DNA of 64,000 nucleotides from Mycolicibacterium aichiense (GTDB lineage: Bacteria > Actinomycetota > Actinomycetes > Mycobacteriales > Mycobacteriaceae): contig NZ_AP022561.1 of assembly GCF_010726245.1 (NCBI RefSeq), positions 2,170,001 to 2,234,000 on the forward strand, written 5' to 3'. Below are positions 1 through 8,605 of the stretch, in pieces. The position numbers and the translations under genes were made by a program. The stretch's first letter is position 1; every line of letters starts with the position of its first letter. Below the pieces are notes generated by a model that was not told the origin of the DNA, did no database searches, and saw only the letters and a list, made by a program, of their open reading frames with translations.

Positions 1-281
1 TCGGGGTCGGTGCCGACCCCGTCGATCAGCATGGCGTAGCCGACCATTCGGCCGCCGTCGCGGGCGACGAGTACGGTGCGCGACGGGTCCGCCAGGTAGT
101 CGACGAACCGCCCGCGCGACAGGTGGGTGGCGATGAAGGCTGTGACGTCATCGGGTGGCGAGGTGGGCGGGCACGCGAGCGGGAAGGTGGCCGCCGCCAG
201 ATCGGCGAGCTCGACCGCGTCGGCCTCGACGGCGTCGGTTATCTCGGGCGCGGCAAAACCGTTGGGAGAGTTCAGGTTCAC
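1..281 (-). CDS. GNAT-family N-acetyltransferase (partial, N-terminal part)
   Basis: The reverse strand reads as the N-terminal 93 or so residues of a GNAT acetyltransferase, which moves an acetyl group from acetyl-CoA to an amine. The segment RTVLVARDGGRMVGYAML is the typical beta-strand pair ahead of the acetyl-CoA loop. The rest of the gene, including the pyrophosphate-binding loop, lies beyond base 1, so substrate and exact family cannot be judged. I chose the GTG at 281 because it makes a 4-base GTGA overlap with the stop of the small ORF upstream; a GTG at 290 is the alternative. Family assignment rests on a partial fold and is moderately sure. Confidence 0.6.
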   Translation of the reverse strand, partial: MNLNSPNGFAAPEITDAVEADAVELADLAAATFPLACPPTSPPDDVTAFIATHLSRGRFVDYLADPSRTVLVARDGGRMVGYAMLIDGVGTDP

Positions 282-490
282 GGGTTCCACTGCGTGAGGC
301 GCTCGTCGGTGTGCGGGTTGATCAGGACCACCCGGCCGGCCACGGTCACGCCGGCGACGATGCCGGTGGCCTGAAGCCGCAGCGTGGCGCCAAGGTGTCC
401 GGTCGGGGCGTCCACCGACGACGCCGGGGCGGTGCTGCTCACCGCCGGGAGGGGCGGTGAAGCCGGCGCCACAGACAGTAGAGAACCCAC
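278..490 (-). CDS. Small hypothetical protein, possibly translationally coupled to the GNAT gene
   Basis: A 70-residue ORF begins at a GTG preceded by AGGAGG about six bases upstream and ends in a GTGA overlap with the GNAT start. The N-terminal third is rich in Ser, Ala and Pro and could be a poor secretion signal; the rest has a beta-rich pattern (ATLRLQATGIVAGVTVAGRV). I do not recognise the family. The good ribosome site and the overlap argue for a real gene, but it is short and high-GC frames are often open by chance. Confidence is low. Confidence 0.35.
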   Translation of the reverse strand: MGSLLSVAPASPPLPAVSSTAPASSVDAPTGHLGATLRLQATGIVAGVTVAGRVVLINPHTDERLTQWNP

Positions 491-696
491 GAAACTCCTC
501 CTCACCCCCAGGAATGGTGGCACACGGGCAGTGGTGCTGTCGGGGAACGCGGTTTGCCGGTTGGTGCCGGTGGTACACCCAAGGTTGCCTGCCACCCGCC
601 TTTACGGCATCTTTACGCGAAGGTGTGCCGGGAAGTCTGGTCGGCAGTCGCGCCCGAATGGGCGGTCGACTCGAGCGAAGATGCGGAGACTCAGGC

Positions 697-1929
697 GTGG
701 CGCTTGTCCTGGCATTCGGTGTGGTGCTGCTGATCAGTGTCTCGCTGTCCGGTGTGGCGGCCAGGACCGTGCTGTCCACCGCGTTGATGTTCCTGGTGGC
801 GGGAGCGTTGATCGGCCCGGGCGGATTTGACATCGTCGAGCTGGGCCCCGGGCATGGCATGGTTGCCGCACTGGCGGACATCGCCTTGTTCACCGTCCTG
901 TTCACCGACGGTCAGCGCGCCAATATGCGTGCGCTGCGCGAGAATTGGCGGCTGTCCGGGCGAGCTCTCGGGCTGGGGATGCCGTTGACGATGGTGGGAA
1001 TCGCGGTTCCGGCACACTTTCTGGCCGGGCTGGACTGGCCCACCGCGTTTCTGCTTGGCGCGATTCTGTCGCCGACCGATCCGGTGTTCGCCGCCGCATT
1101 GGTCGGCCGGTCGGACATCCCGCTGCGATTGCGGCGGTTGCTCAACGTGGAGTCGGGTCTCAACGACGGGCTGGCGCTGCCGTTCGTGCTGATCTTCCTC
1201 GCCACTGCCAAACACGAGAGCTCGCACTGGACCGAGGTTCTCGAGGAGCTCGCACTGGGCCTGGTGCTCGGCTTCGGTATCGCCGCGCTGGTGGCGCTGG
1301 CCTGGCGCAGCAAGATCCTCACTGCCGAACCGCGATTGCAGCCGCTGGGACCGGTCGCCATCGCGGTCGTCGTCTACGCCGGCTGCCACTTGACCCACGC
1401 CAATCCCTATTTGGCCGCTTTCGCGGCAGGGTCGACTCTGGCGACGCTGGACCCGGTGACTGCCGAACGTTTTGAACCCTTTGGCGATCTGTTGGCCGAG
1501 CTCACGAAGTTCGCGGCGCTTTTGGTATTCGGAGCGCTGATCACGCCGGACAGGCTGTCGCACCTGGGTTGGCAGGGCTGGCTGCTGGCGGTGGTGGCAA
1601 TTGTGGTGATTCGCCCGGTGTCACTGCTGGTTTCGCTGCTGCGCACGAAGATGCCGCGGCGCGAACGGCTCACGGCGGCCTGGTTCGGCCCCAAAGGGTT
1701 CGCGTCGGTGGTGTACGGGCTGCTCGCTCTGCAGTCGGGCATACCCGACAACCAGCTGGTCTTCGACCTCGTCGCGGTGACAATCGCGCTGTCGATCGTG
1801 CTGCATTCCTCCACCGACGTACCGGTGGCCAAGTTGCTCCGCGTCGAGCCGCCCGACAATCTGCCGGCCGGCCGGCCTGAGCCCGGTGAACCCGCGGCTG
1901 CCGATCGCAGAGCGCCGGAGTCCGCGTGA
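697..1929 (+). CDS. CPA1-type cation/proton antiporter
   Basis: A 410-residue, highly hydrophobic protein with about 12 membrane segments, fitting NhaP-type monovalent cation/H+ antiporters that exchange Na+ or K+ for protons across the cell membrane. Seen directly: the SPTDPV motif at residues 125-130 and the ESGLNDG motif with Asn156-Asp157, the pair expected to carry ion and proton in this family. The frame is open upstream, but I chose the GTG at 697 because the first membrane helix begins there and GGAG lies just upstream. A 61-residue CBS protein-free gap is absent: the CBS gene follows 39 bases later, and an ArsB-type permease follows that. Ion specificity cannot be read from sequence. 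Confidence 0.85.
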   Translation: MALVLAFGVVLLISVSLSGVAARTVLSTALMFLVAGALIGPGGFDIVELGPGHGMVAALADIALFTVLFTDGQRANMRALRENWRLSGRALGLGMPLTMVGIAVPAHFLAGLDWPTAFLLGAILSPTDPVFAAALVGRSDIPLRLRRLLNVESGLNDGLALPFVLIFLATAKHESSHWTEVLEELALGLVLGFGIAALVALAWRSKILTAEPRLQPLGPVAIAVVVYAGCHLTHANPYLAAFAAGSTLATLDPVTAERFEPFGDLLAELTKFAALLVFGALITPDRLSHLGWQGWLLAVVAIVVIRPVSLLVSLLRTKMPRRERLTAAWFGPKGFASVVYGLLALQSGIPDNQLVFDLVAVTIALSIVLHSSTDVPVAKLLRVEPPDNLPAGRPEPGEPAAADRRAPESA

Positions 1930-1968
1930 CTGACCAACGGCCGGCGACGAACAACGTACGGTTCGTTT

Positions 1969-2415
1969 GTGCGCGCACACCAGATCGCCGAACAGTTCCC
2001 GGCCGTGGCATCGGATTCCGGTGCGTTGGATGCGGTGCGGCTGATGGCCGAACAGCGACTGCCGGGTTTGGTCGTCACCGACCCGCAGGGCCGACCGTTG
2101 ACGATCTTGCCGGCGTCACAAGTCGTGCGGTTGCTGGTTCCGGCCTACATCCAGGACGATCCCTCGCTGGCTGGTGTACTGGGCGAACAAGCCGCCGACC
2201 GGATCGCCGACAAACTGGGTGGCAAATCGGTTCAGCAGGTGCTGCCCAAGTCGGCTCCGCACATGCCGACGGTCGACGCCGACGACACGATTGTGGAGGT
2301 CGCCGCCATCATGGCCCGCGACCATTCACCGCTGGTGGCGGTGGTGACCGGCAAGCGGCTCGTCGGCGTCATCACCGCTTCCCGATTGCTGGAAGTAGCG
2401 TTGCAGGCTCAGTGA
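1969..2415 (+). CDS. Tandem CBS-domain protein
   Basis: A 148-residue soluble protein made of two CBS motifs: one near residues 5-60 (ALDAVRLMAEQRLPGLVVTD) and one near residues 90-148 (TIVEVAAIMARDHSPLVAVV, then GKRLVGVITASRLL). CBS pairs bind adenine nucleotides and act as regulatory modules, often for transporters. It has no other domain. It sits between the antiporter (39 bases upstream) and an ArsB/NhaD permease (23 bases downstream) on the same strand, so a role as a nucleotide-sensing subunit or regulator of one of them is a reasonable inference. The start is GTG. Confidence 0.8.
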   Translation: MRAHQIAEQFPAVASDSGALDAVRLMAEQRLPGLVVTDPQGRPLTILPASQVVRLLVPAYIQDDPSLAGVLGEQAADRIADKLGGKSVQQVLPKSAPHMPTVDADDTIVEVAAIMARDHSPLVAVVTGKRLVGVITASRLLEVALQAQ

Positions 2416-2438
2416 ACTCGGCGAGCGCAAGGTAGTCC

Positions 2439-3728
2439 ATGGCTGTTGTCGCGCTTGGCATCTTCGTTGTCGCCTACCTGCTCATTGCCACCGAACGGAT
2501 CAACAAGGTCAAAGCGGCGCTGGGCGGTGCCGCCGTGGTGGTGGCGATCGGCATTGTCGGCTCCGATGACATTTTCTACTCGCGCGAGACAGGCATCGAC
2601 TGGGATGTCATCTTCTTGCTGCTGGGCATGATGGTGATCGTCGGCGTGCTACGGCAGACCGGTGTGTTCGAATACACCGCGATCTGGGCAGCCAAGCGGG
2701 CCAAGGGATCTCCGCTGCGAGTGATGATCCTGCTGGCCTTGATCACCGCCGCGGCGTCGGCATTGCTCGACAACGTCACCACTGTCCTGCTGATCGCGCC
2801 GGTGACGCTTCTGGTGTGTGACCGGTTGGCCATCAACCCCGTACCGTTCCTGCTCGCCGAAGTGTTCGCGTCCAACATCGGCGGCACCGCGACTCTGATC
2901 GGCGATCCACCGAACATCATCATCGGTAGCCGGGCGGGCTTGTCGTTCAACGATTTCCTGGTCCACGTGACCCCGCTGGTGGTGATCGCGCTGGCAGCGT
3001 TCCTGGCCTTGCTGCCGTGGTTGTTTCGCGGGTCGTTCACCGTCGAGTCCGACCGGGTGGCCGAGGTGATGTCGCTCAATGAGAGAGAGGCGATTCGAGA
3101 TGTGCGCCTACTCGTCAAGTGCGGGGTGGTGTTGGGTGCGGTCTTCGCCGCGTTCATCGGACACTCGGTGATCCACGTCGAGCCGGCGGTGGTGGCACTG
3201 CTAGGCGCTGGTGTCCTGATCGTCGTCTCCGGTGTCGAGCGGACGCACTACCTGGGCAGCGTCGAATGGGAGACGCTGTTGTTCTTTGCCGGCCTGTTCA
3301 TCCTCGTCGGGGCACTGGTGAAGACCGGGGTGATCGCCCGGGTAGCCGAGTTCGCCGGTGCAGCCACCGGCGGCAATCCGCTGTTGGCTGCGATGGCGAT
3401 CCTGTTGGTGTCGGCGCTGCTGTCGGGGGTGATCGACAACATCCCGTATGTCGCGACGATGAGCCCGGTAGTCGCCGACCTGGCTGCGACCGTAGCCAAT
3501 CCGGTTCACGGCCAAGCTCTGTGGTGGTCGCTGGCGATCGGCGCGGATTTCGGCGGTAACCTCACCGCCGTCGGCGCGAGCGCGAATGTCGTCATGCTCG
3601 GCATCGCGGCCAGGGAGGGGTACCCCATCAGTTTCTGGGAGTTCACCCGCAAGGGGGCGATCGTGACCGCGTCGACCATCGGCGTGGCGGCGCCGTACGT
3701 GTGGCTGCGCTATTTCGTCTTCGGCTGA
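2439..3728 (+). CDS. ArsB/NhaD-family ion permease
   Basis: A 429-residue membrane protein with 10-12 predicted helices in two repeats. The first repeat carries [11 protein letters not shown] and [16 protein letters not shown]; the second carries [13 protein letters not shown] and [14 protein letters not shown]. These paired DN and GG..GxxxN motifs are typical of the ion transporter superfamily branch with ArsB arsenite pumps, NhaD Na+/H+ antiporters and SLC13-like carriers. No ArsR regulator or ArsC reductase is next to it, so arsenite efflux should not be assumed. It is third in a tight same-strand trio with a CPA1 antiporter and a CBS protein, which favours a role in ion or pH balance. Confidence 0.85.
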   Translation: MAVVALGIFVVAYLLIATERINKVKAALGGAAVVVAIGIVGSDDIFYSRETGIDWDVIFLLLGMMVIVGVLRQTGVFEYTAIWAAKRAKGSPLRVMILLALITAAASALLDNVTTVLLIAPVTLLVCDRLAINPVPFLLAEVFASNIGGTATLIGDPPNIIIGSRAGLSFNDFLVHVTPLVVIALAAFLALLPWLFRGSFTVESDRVAEVMSLNEREAIRDVRLLVKCGVVLGAVFAAFIGHSVIHVEPAVVALLGAGVLIVVSGVERTHYLGSVEWETLLFFAGLFILVGALVKTGVIARVAEFAGAATGGNPLLAAMAILLVSALLSGVIDNIPYVATMSPVVADLAATVANPVHGQALWWSLAIGADFGGNLTAVGASANVVMLGIAAREGYPISFWEFTRKGAIVTASTIGVAAPYVWLRYFVFG

Positions 3729-3831
3729 CACGGACTCACGGTCTGTGGGTGACCGCGCCGATCCGCCTCGGGGTGCACCGGTTGGCGATCTTCCACGCTG
3801 TGGGACGTGATCGCATCCAGTTGTCGAGAGC

Positions 3832-5088
3832 TCAGCCGAACACGAGGGCGGCGGTCAGCGCCGCACCGAACACCACCGTCGGGCCGGCCATGCCGGCGAC
3901 GAAACCGAGCCCGAAGCGGCGACCCCCTGCGGTGAAGGCCAACACAATTTTCACCAGCAGGTTGGACCCGAGCGCGGCGGCGATCGCAATCAATGCGGTG
4001 TCGACACTGATGTCGCCTTTGGCGGCCAGGCTTGCCGCCGCGACCGAGCCGGCGTGTGCGTCGGCGAGCCCGGCTGCGAACGCGGCCAGCACCGCGCCTT
4101 GGGGCCCCAATACGTCGGCGCCCCAACGACCGACGAGCAGAGCGAGAGTCAGTACCGCGGCGAGGATGAGAGCGGGTCGCAGCGCGAACGGCCGGCTGGC
4201 CGGTGTGGACGCCGCGTCCTCGGCGGGCTCGGTATCGGGCCTGCGGGCCTGCGCGGCGCTTCGGTACACCACCAGCGCTACGCCGACCAGGACGACGGCC
4301 CCCGCGGCGACGGGAAGCCACAGCCTGCGCAGCACGTCGATGTCGACCAGTCCGATCACCAGCAGAAGTTGCACAAAGGTGGCGCCGCTGGCCAGCAGTG
4401 CGCCGGCCAGCGGTGCGCGTACGCCGGCGTCGGTGCGGCTGGCCCGGCCCATGGATGCCGTCGTGGCGCTTGCCGACACGAACCCACCGGCCAAACCGGT
4501 GACGAGAAGGCCGCGCTGGGGACCCAGGGCGCGAACACCGATGTAGCCGAGCCACCCGATGCCGGTCAGCAGCACCACCAGCAGCCACACCTTCGACGGG
4601 TTGAGAACCCCATAGGGCCCGATCTGCCGATCTGGCAGCATGGGCAGGATCACGAAGGCGACCACGAAGAACTTGATCGCGTCCTCGAGCTCGATCTCGC
4701 TGACGATTTCACGGGCGAACCGATGGATCCGGGTTTTCGACACCAGCAGCACCGTCACGATCACCGCGAGTGCGACGGCCAATGCCGGCCGGGTGCAGGC
4801 CAGCGCGCCGAGCAGGTACGCCACAACAGCGGCTATCTCGGTGGTGGTCCCCGGATCGTCCTGACTGGTGCGCATATAGGCCAGGGTGAAAAGTGCTGCA
4901 ACGCAGACCATCCCGGCGATGACGGCCCATGTGTTGAAGCTGGCCGCGACCGCGCCGGCCAGTGACAGCAACGCGAACGATCGGGAACCGGCGGGCAGTC
5001 GGCGGCTGTGGCTACGTTCACGCTCGAAGCCGAGCAACATCCCGATGGCCAGAGCCACCAGGAACGGCTCCAGTTGCTGCACGTTCAC
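3832..5088 (-). CDS. MgtC/SapB-DUF4010 membrane protein
   Basis: A 418-residue membrane protein. The N-terminal part (about residues 5-140) has the MgtC/SapB pattern, including GMLLGFERERSHS; the C-terminal part (about 170-418) is a DUF4010-like helix-rich domain with GLAGGFVSASATTASM. MgtC proteins are linked to growth at low Mg2+ and to ATP synthase control, but the two-domain DUF4010 form has no settled function. An ATG start is possible 33 bases upstream; I chose the GTG at 5088, where homology to the MgtC N-terminus begins and a G-rich ribosome site lies upstream. It is last in a leftward gene set headed by a metal-transport ATPase, so metal-ion homeostasis is a fair inference. Confidence 0.8.
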   Translation of the reverse strand: MNVQQLEPFLVALAIGMLLGFERERSHSRRLPAGSRSFALLSLAGAVAASFNTWAVIAGMVCVAALFTLAYMRTSQDDPGTTTEIAAVVAYLLGALACTRPALAVALAVIVTVLLVSKTRIHRFAREIVSEIELEDAIKFFVVAFVILPMLPDRQIGPYGVLNPSKVWLLVVLLTGIGWLGYIGVRALGPQRGLLVTGLAGGFVSASATTASMGRASRTDAGVRAPLAGALLASGATFVQLLLVIGLVDIDVLRRLWLPVAAGAVVLVGVALVVYRSAAQARRPDTEPAEDAASTPASRPFALRPALILAAVLTLALLVGRWGADVLGPQGAVLAAFAAGLADAHAGSVAAASLAAKGDISVDTALIAIAAALGSNLLVKIVLAFTAGGRRFGLGFVAGMAGPTVVFGAALTAALVFG

Positions 5089-5181
5089 CGCGATGCCCCC
5101 CGCGTCACAGTCACCGCGCAATCCTATGGCCAGTGGTGTTGCCCGCCCGACATGCTGACCGAGCGGCGGGTGAACGTGGCG

Positions 5182-5469
5182 TCACGGCCCGGGTGCCGGG
5201 CCGGCTGCTTCGGTTGCGGGTGTGGGTTGACTGCCCTGGATACTGCGCTGGTGCTCGTGGCCTGTCGTGCCCCACCCCGCATACCCCAGTGCCACGGCCA
5301 GCGCGGTGTATATCGCCGCTTCTGACCACATGAAGCCCACGCCCCAGCGTCGTCCGAGGAACACGGGCTCGTTGATGATCCCGCGGGATGTCGCCACCGC
5401 GTATGCGGCGTGGGCGTAGCCCAGGGCGGCGAACGATCCCGAAAAGAACTTGCACGCTTCGCGATTCAT
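5182..5469 (-). CDS. Small membrane-associated hypothetical protein
   Basis: A 95-residue protein with one or two hydrophobic segments (around FSGSFAALGYAHAAYAVA and SEAAIYTALAVALGYAGWG) and a hydrophilic Pro/Thr-rich tail. I do not recognise the family. Its ATG at 5469 overlaps the stop of the SRPBCC gene by four bases (ATGA), so the two are very likely translated as a coupled pair. It lies between the SRPBCC gene and the MgtC/DUF4010 gene on the same strand. Confidence 0.65.
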   Translation of the reverse strand: MNREACKFFSGSFAALGYAHAAYAVATSRGIINEPVFLGRRWGVGFMWSEAAIYTALAVALGYAGWGTTGHEHQRSIQGSQPTPATEAAGPAPGP

Positions 5470-5978
5470 GGTTGGCTCCTATCGTCGAGCGGTCTCACCT
5501 GTGCGGCCGGGTGCAGTCGCTGAGGTATCAACGGGAATTCGGTGTGCACGTGCTGGTCCATCGCCGTGGCGAAGTCCGGCGAGAAGTACATCCGCAGAAG
5601 CGGATCGACCAGGCGTCCCGGTCCCGTCCATCCGGCGGTAATCGTGTGGCGAACATGTACACCGCCGGTGACATCGGTGACCTCGATCGTCAGCCACGCC
5701 GGCAGCCGAACACCCTTCTTCATCTGCCACACGATCTTTCGGCCGGGTTCGGCCTCGACGACCACCGCCGTCATCCGGAGGCGACGCTTACCGATGAACT
5801 CGTCCATGAATACCTCATCGCCTACGTGGCCGGATCTGCCCGCGGCGACGGGGTGCAGACGCAGGTGCACGCCGGGCCACCACTGCTGGTACGCCGCGTC
5901 GGTCCAGTCGGACAGGAAGCCGGTGACCTCGGCCGCGGTCAATCCCGGAACCGTCACTTCGGATCGGATCGTCAACAC
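5466..5978 (-). CDS. SRPBCC (START-like) domain protein
   Basis: A 170-residue soluble protein with the pattern of the SRPBCC fold: an N-terminal strand (LTIRSEVTVPGLTAAEVTGFLSD), a central sheet (GKRRLRMTAVVVEAEPGRKIVWQM) and a long C-terminal helix beginning near LVDPLLRMYF. These proteins form a hydrophobic pocket for lipids or polyketides; the ligand is not predictable. It follows the P1B-type ATPase gene by about 70 bases on the same strand and overlaps the next small gene by four bases, so it probably belongs to the same transcript. Confidence 0.75.
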   Translation of the reverse strand: MLTIRSEVTVPGLTAAEVTGFLSDWTDAAYQQWWPGVHLRLHPVAAGRSGHVGDEVFMDEFIGKRRLRMTAVVVEAEPGRKIVWQMKKGVRLPAWLTIEVTDVTGGVHVRHTITAGWTGPGRLVDPLLRMYFSPDFATAMDQHVHTEFPLIPQRLHPAAQVRPLDDRSQP

Positions 5979-6048
5979 CGTCGGACCTCCCGCTTATCAC
6001 GTTCCATCAACGCTATTGCCGCTGCCGTGACGGCGTGAGGGTCCAACG

Positions 6049-8421
6049 TCATCGAGTTGGTGGTATCTGGCCCGCTGTTCGCTTCGCCTCGATGTCCTCG
6101 GCGTCGGTGAGGGTGAAGTAGTTCTCTTCCTCTTGAAGGAAGTGCAGTCGCAGCAATGCGTGCAGGCCGTAGAGACAGGCGCGAAGGTCGTCGAGCTGAT
6201 CGAGCTGGACGGCTCCGGCGTTGCGCGCCAGCTCGAGGTGGTTGCCGATCCGGTCGGTCAGTCGATGAATCTCGGCATGGGTCCTGCTCATTGTGGCGGT
6301 GGCTTCGGCGCTGCCCAGGGGTGCGGCCAACGCCGGGTAGAGGTCGTGTTGTTCGGCATCCTCGTGCGGTAGCAATTGGTCGGTGAGAAACCGGTAGGCA
6401 CGGTCGAGCGCGTCGATCGCCGATTCGTCGCGGTGGCTGTCGAGTTGGGACGCGGCGTCACGCAGCTGGGAGAGCGCGTCTCGCAGGATGTCGTGTTCTG
6501 CGGCGAACCGGAGCAACAGGGCTTCGGTCTCGTGCGGCAGCGCAATCCCCACCGCGGGGTTACCACGAAGTGCGCGCAGCGCATTGAGGATCACGGCGAC
6601 GTCGATGGCCTCCTGCAGGAGCGCTCCCGCCGCGGGCGGCAGCCAGCCGAATGCGGCGACACCCATCGCCAGCAGCGACAGGGCCATTCCGACGACCGCG
6701 CTCTGCACCGCGATGTGCCGCGACCACCGAGCGATATCCATCGCGTCGGCCAGGCGGTCCAGCCGATCCGTGGTCAACACGATATCGGCGGCCTCCGATG
6801 ACGCGGTGGCGCCGCGGGCACCGATCGCGACACCGACAGTGGCCGCCGCAAGGGCTGGGGCGTCGTTGACGCCGTCGCCCACCATGACGGTCACCGCCTT
6901 CTCCCGTTCGGCGCGTACCGCGGCGACCTTGTCCGCCGGGCTCTGATCTGCGTACACCTCGTCCAAACCGAGCACAGTGCCCACTTCCCGTGCGGGCGCG
7001 GACCGGTCACCGGTGAGCATGACCAGCCGGGTGAAGCCCGCCGCGCGGAGCCGGCGCATGGTTCGGGGTGCCGTGCGGCGCAGGGGATCTCGCAGCAGCA
7101 CCGCGCCGATCACAGCATCGTCGACACCGACCCACGCGATCGCGGCGGTGTCCAGGCTCGCGCGATTGACCGCTGCGCGCGCCCACCCCGCTTCCGGGAC
7201 ACCGGTGGAGAGTTTGCCCACGGAGACCTGCGCGCCATCGACCGTGGCCGCAACTCCCCGCCCCGGTTGCTCGATCATGTTGACAGGCAACGACAGCGGT
7301 ATGTCCTGCGCGAGTGCTTCGGTGACGATCGCCTCGGCCAGCACGTGGGGAGACATCTGATCGACGGACGCGGCGAGGCGCAGAACCTCCCTGCGGTCGT
7401 AACCGGGTGCCGGGAGAACATCGACAACGACGGGGCGTCCGGCGGTGAGCGTGCCGGTCTTGTCCATCACCAATGTCTTTGCATGCCCTAGGTTTTCGAG
7501 TGCGCCGCCGCTGCGGACGACGACACCGTGACGTGATGCGCGCGACAGCCCCGACACGATCGCCACCGGCGCGGCCAGCAGCAGTGGGCACGGGGTCGCC
7601 ACCACCAGCACCGCCACCGCACGGACCCATGATCCGCTGGCCAGTCCCGCGGCGGCGGCCACCACCAACGCCACCGGAAGAAACGCTGCCGCATAGCGGT
7701 CGGCCAGCCGAACGATGGGCGCGCTTTCAGAGCCTGCCTGCTCGGCCAGTCGCACGATGCCGGCGTAGGTGCTGTTCGCGGCGGTGGCCGTCGCGCGAAT
7801 GTCAAAGGCTGTGGCGGCGTTCACCACGCCGCTGCGGACCGGTTCACCGATCGCACGTTCGACTTGCAGGGGCTCACCGGTCAGGACCGATTCGTCGAGA
7901 ATTGCCTCGGCGCCCTCAATCCGGCCATCCACGGGAACCACCTCGCCAGGACCGACGACCAGCACATCACCGATCGCGACGTCCGCCAGGGGGATGACCG
8001 TGACTGCGTCGCCGGCTTTGCGCCGCGCAAATCGCGGCGCATGCTCGAGTAGGGCCCGCAGATCCTTCGACGCGCGGCGCTGTGCGGCGGCATCCAGGAA
8101 ACGGCCCGTGGACAGCATCACCGCGATCAGGGCGCCGGCCACATACTCGCCCACCCACAGCGTGCCGACCAGGGAGAGCACCGCCAGCAGATCAACCCCG
8201 GCTCGGCCCCGGTACAGCGAGAGGACCACCCAGACCACCGCGGGCACCACACCGGACAGCGTTCCCGCGACCCAGATACCGTCGGCGATCTCGTGCCTGC
8301 CGACGAGCCAGGCGAGGCAGCCCAGGAACAGAGCCGTCACGGTGACGGCCAACAGAACCGGCTCGACCAGCGGCCGGATCCGCAGCCACCATGGCCGGTG
8401 TGTGCTCTCGGGACCGCTCAC
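6049..8421 (-). CDS. P1B-5-type metal-transporting ATPase with C-terminal hemerythrin domain
   Basis: A 790-residue heavy-metal ATPase. Seen directly: TPCP in the transport helix (residues 276-279) in place of the usual CPC, phosphorylation motif DKTGT at Asp320, hinge GDGVND at 515-520, no N-terminal metal-binding domain, and a C-terminal hemerythrin-like bundle from about residue 639 with His643, His686, His692, His715, His719, His754 and His760 plus acidic ligands (HED, LQEEEN). The TPC motif with a fused hemerythrin domain is the known hallmark of P1B-5 ATPases, studied in Acidothermus and as Nia in Sinorhizobium, where Ni and Fe transport and O2 binding were reported. The gene is divergent from a two-component system and shares its promoter region, so control by that system is likely. 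Confidence 0.9.
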   Translation of the reverse strand: MSGPESTHRPWWLRIRPLVEPVLLAVTVTALFLGCLAWLVGRHEIADGIWVAGTLSGVVPAVVWVVLSLYRGRAGVDLLAVLSLVGTLWVGEYVAGALIAVMLSTGRFLDAAAQRRASKDLRALLEHAPRFARRKAGDAVTVIPLADVAIGDVLVVGPGEVVPVDGRIEGAEAILDESVLTGEPLQVERAIGEPVRSGVVNAATAFDIRATATAANSTYAGIVRLAEQAGSESAPIVRLADRYAAAFLPVALVVAAAAGLASGSWVRAVAVLVVATPCPLLLAAPVAIVSGLSRASRHGVVVRSGGALENLGHAKTLVMDKTGTLTAGRPVVVDVLPAPGYDRREVLRLAASVDQMSPHVLAEAIVTEALAQDIPLSLPVNMIEQPGRGVAATVDGAQVSVGKLSTGVPEAGWARAAVNRASLDTAAIAWVGVDDAVIGAVLLRDPLRRTAPRTMRRLRAAGFTRLVMLTGDRSAPAREVGTVLGLDEVYADQSPADKVAAVRAEREKAVTVMVGDGVNDAPALAAATVGVAIGARGATASSEAADIVLTTDRLDRLADAMDIARWSRHIAVQSAVVGMALSLLAMGVAAFGWLPPAAGALLQEAIDVAVILNALRALRGNPAVGIALPHETEALLLRFAAEHDILRDALSQLRDAASQLDSHRDESAIDALDRAYRFLTDQLLPHEDAEQHDLYPALAAPLGSAEATATMSRTHAEIHRLTDRIGNHLELARNAGAVQLDQLDDLRACLYGLHALLRLHFLQEEENYFTLTDAEDIEAKRTAGQIPPTR

Positions 8422-8539
8422 GGCCAGGCTCCGACCGTCCGCGAGCGGGCCCGGCAGTTGGCGATCACACGCCCTCCTCCTGGCCTCGTCCCGTCATCAT
8501 CGTGACATCCGGACCCCGCGTTAAGAGGACAAGGTCACC

Positions 8540-8559
8540 TTCTTTGAGCGCTGAAAGAA
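8540..8559. promoter_or_regulatory. Near-palindrome, possible response-regulator operator
   Basis: TTCTTTGAGCGCTGAAAGAA is palindromic at 18 of 20 positions. It lies in the divergent promoter region between the P1B-5 ATPase and the OmpR-type response regulator, about 47 bases before the regulator start. A related site sharing TTCTTTGAG-N5-AAAGAA lies at 11523-11542. Operator function is an inference. Confidence 0.5.
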
Positions 8560-8605
8560 CGTGTGTTCGGCGGCGTCGAGTCGTGTTGCGTGGCACGCTC
8601 GTTGA

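Noticed and set aside
457..696. N-terminal extension of the CPA1 antiporter
   Set aside because: The extra 80 residues lack any membrane or family pattern, and a good start with GGAG occurs at 697.
3710..4965. Long open frames on both strands over the MgtC/DUF4010 gene
   Set aside because: Arg- and Ala-rich translations without motifs; the membrane protein frame fits codon bias and family pattern.
8505..8540. DosR-like sequence near the P1B-5 ATPase (AGGACAAGGTCACC, GTGACATCCGGACC)
   Set aside because: Only 7-8 of 14 matches and no symmetrical pairing; not better than chance in this base composition.
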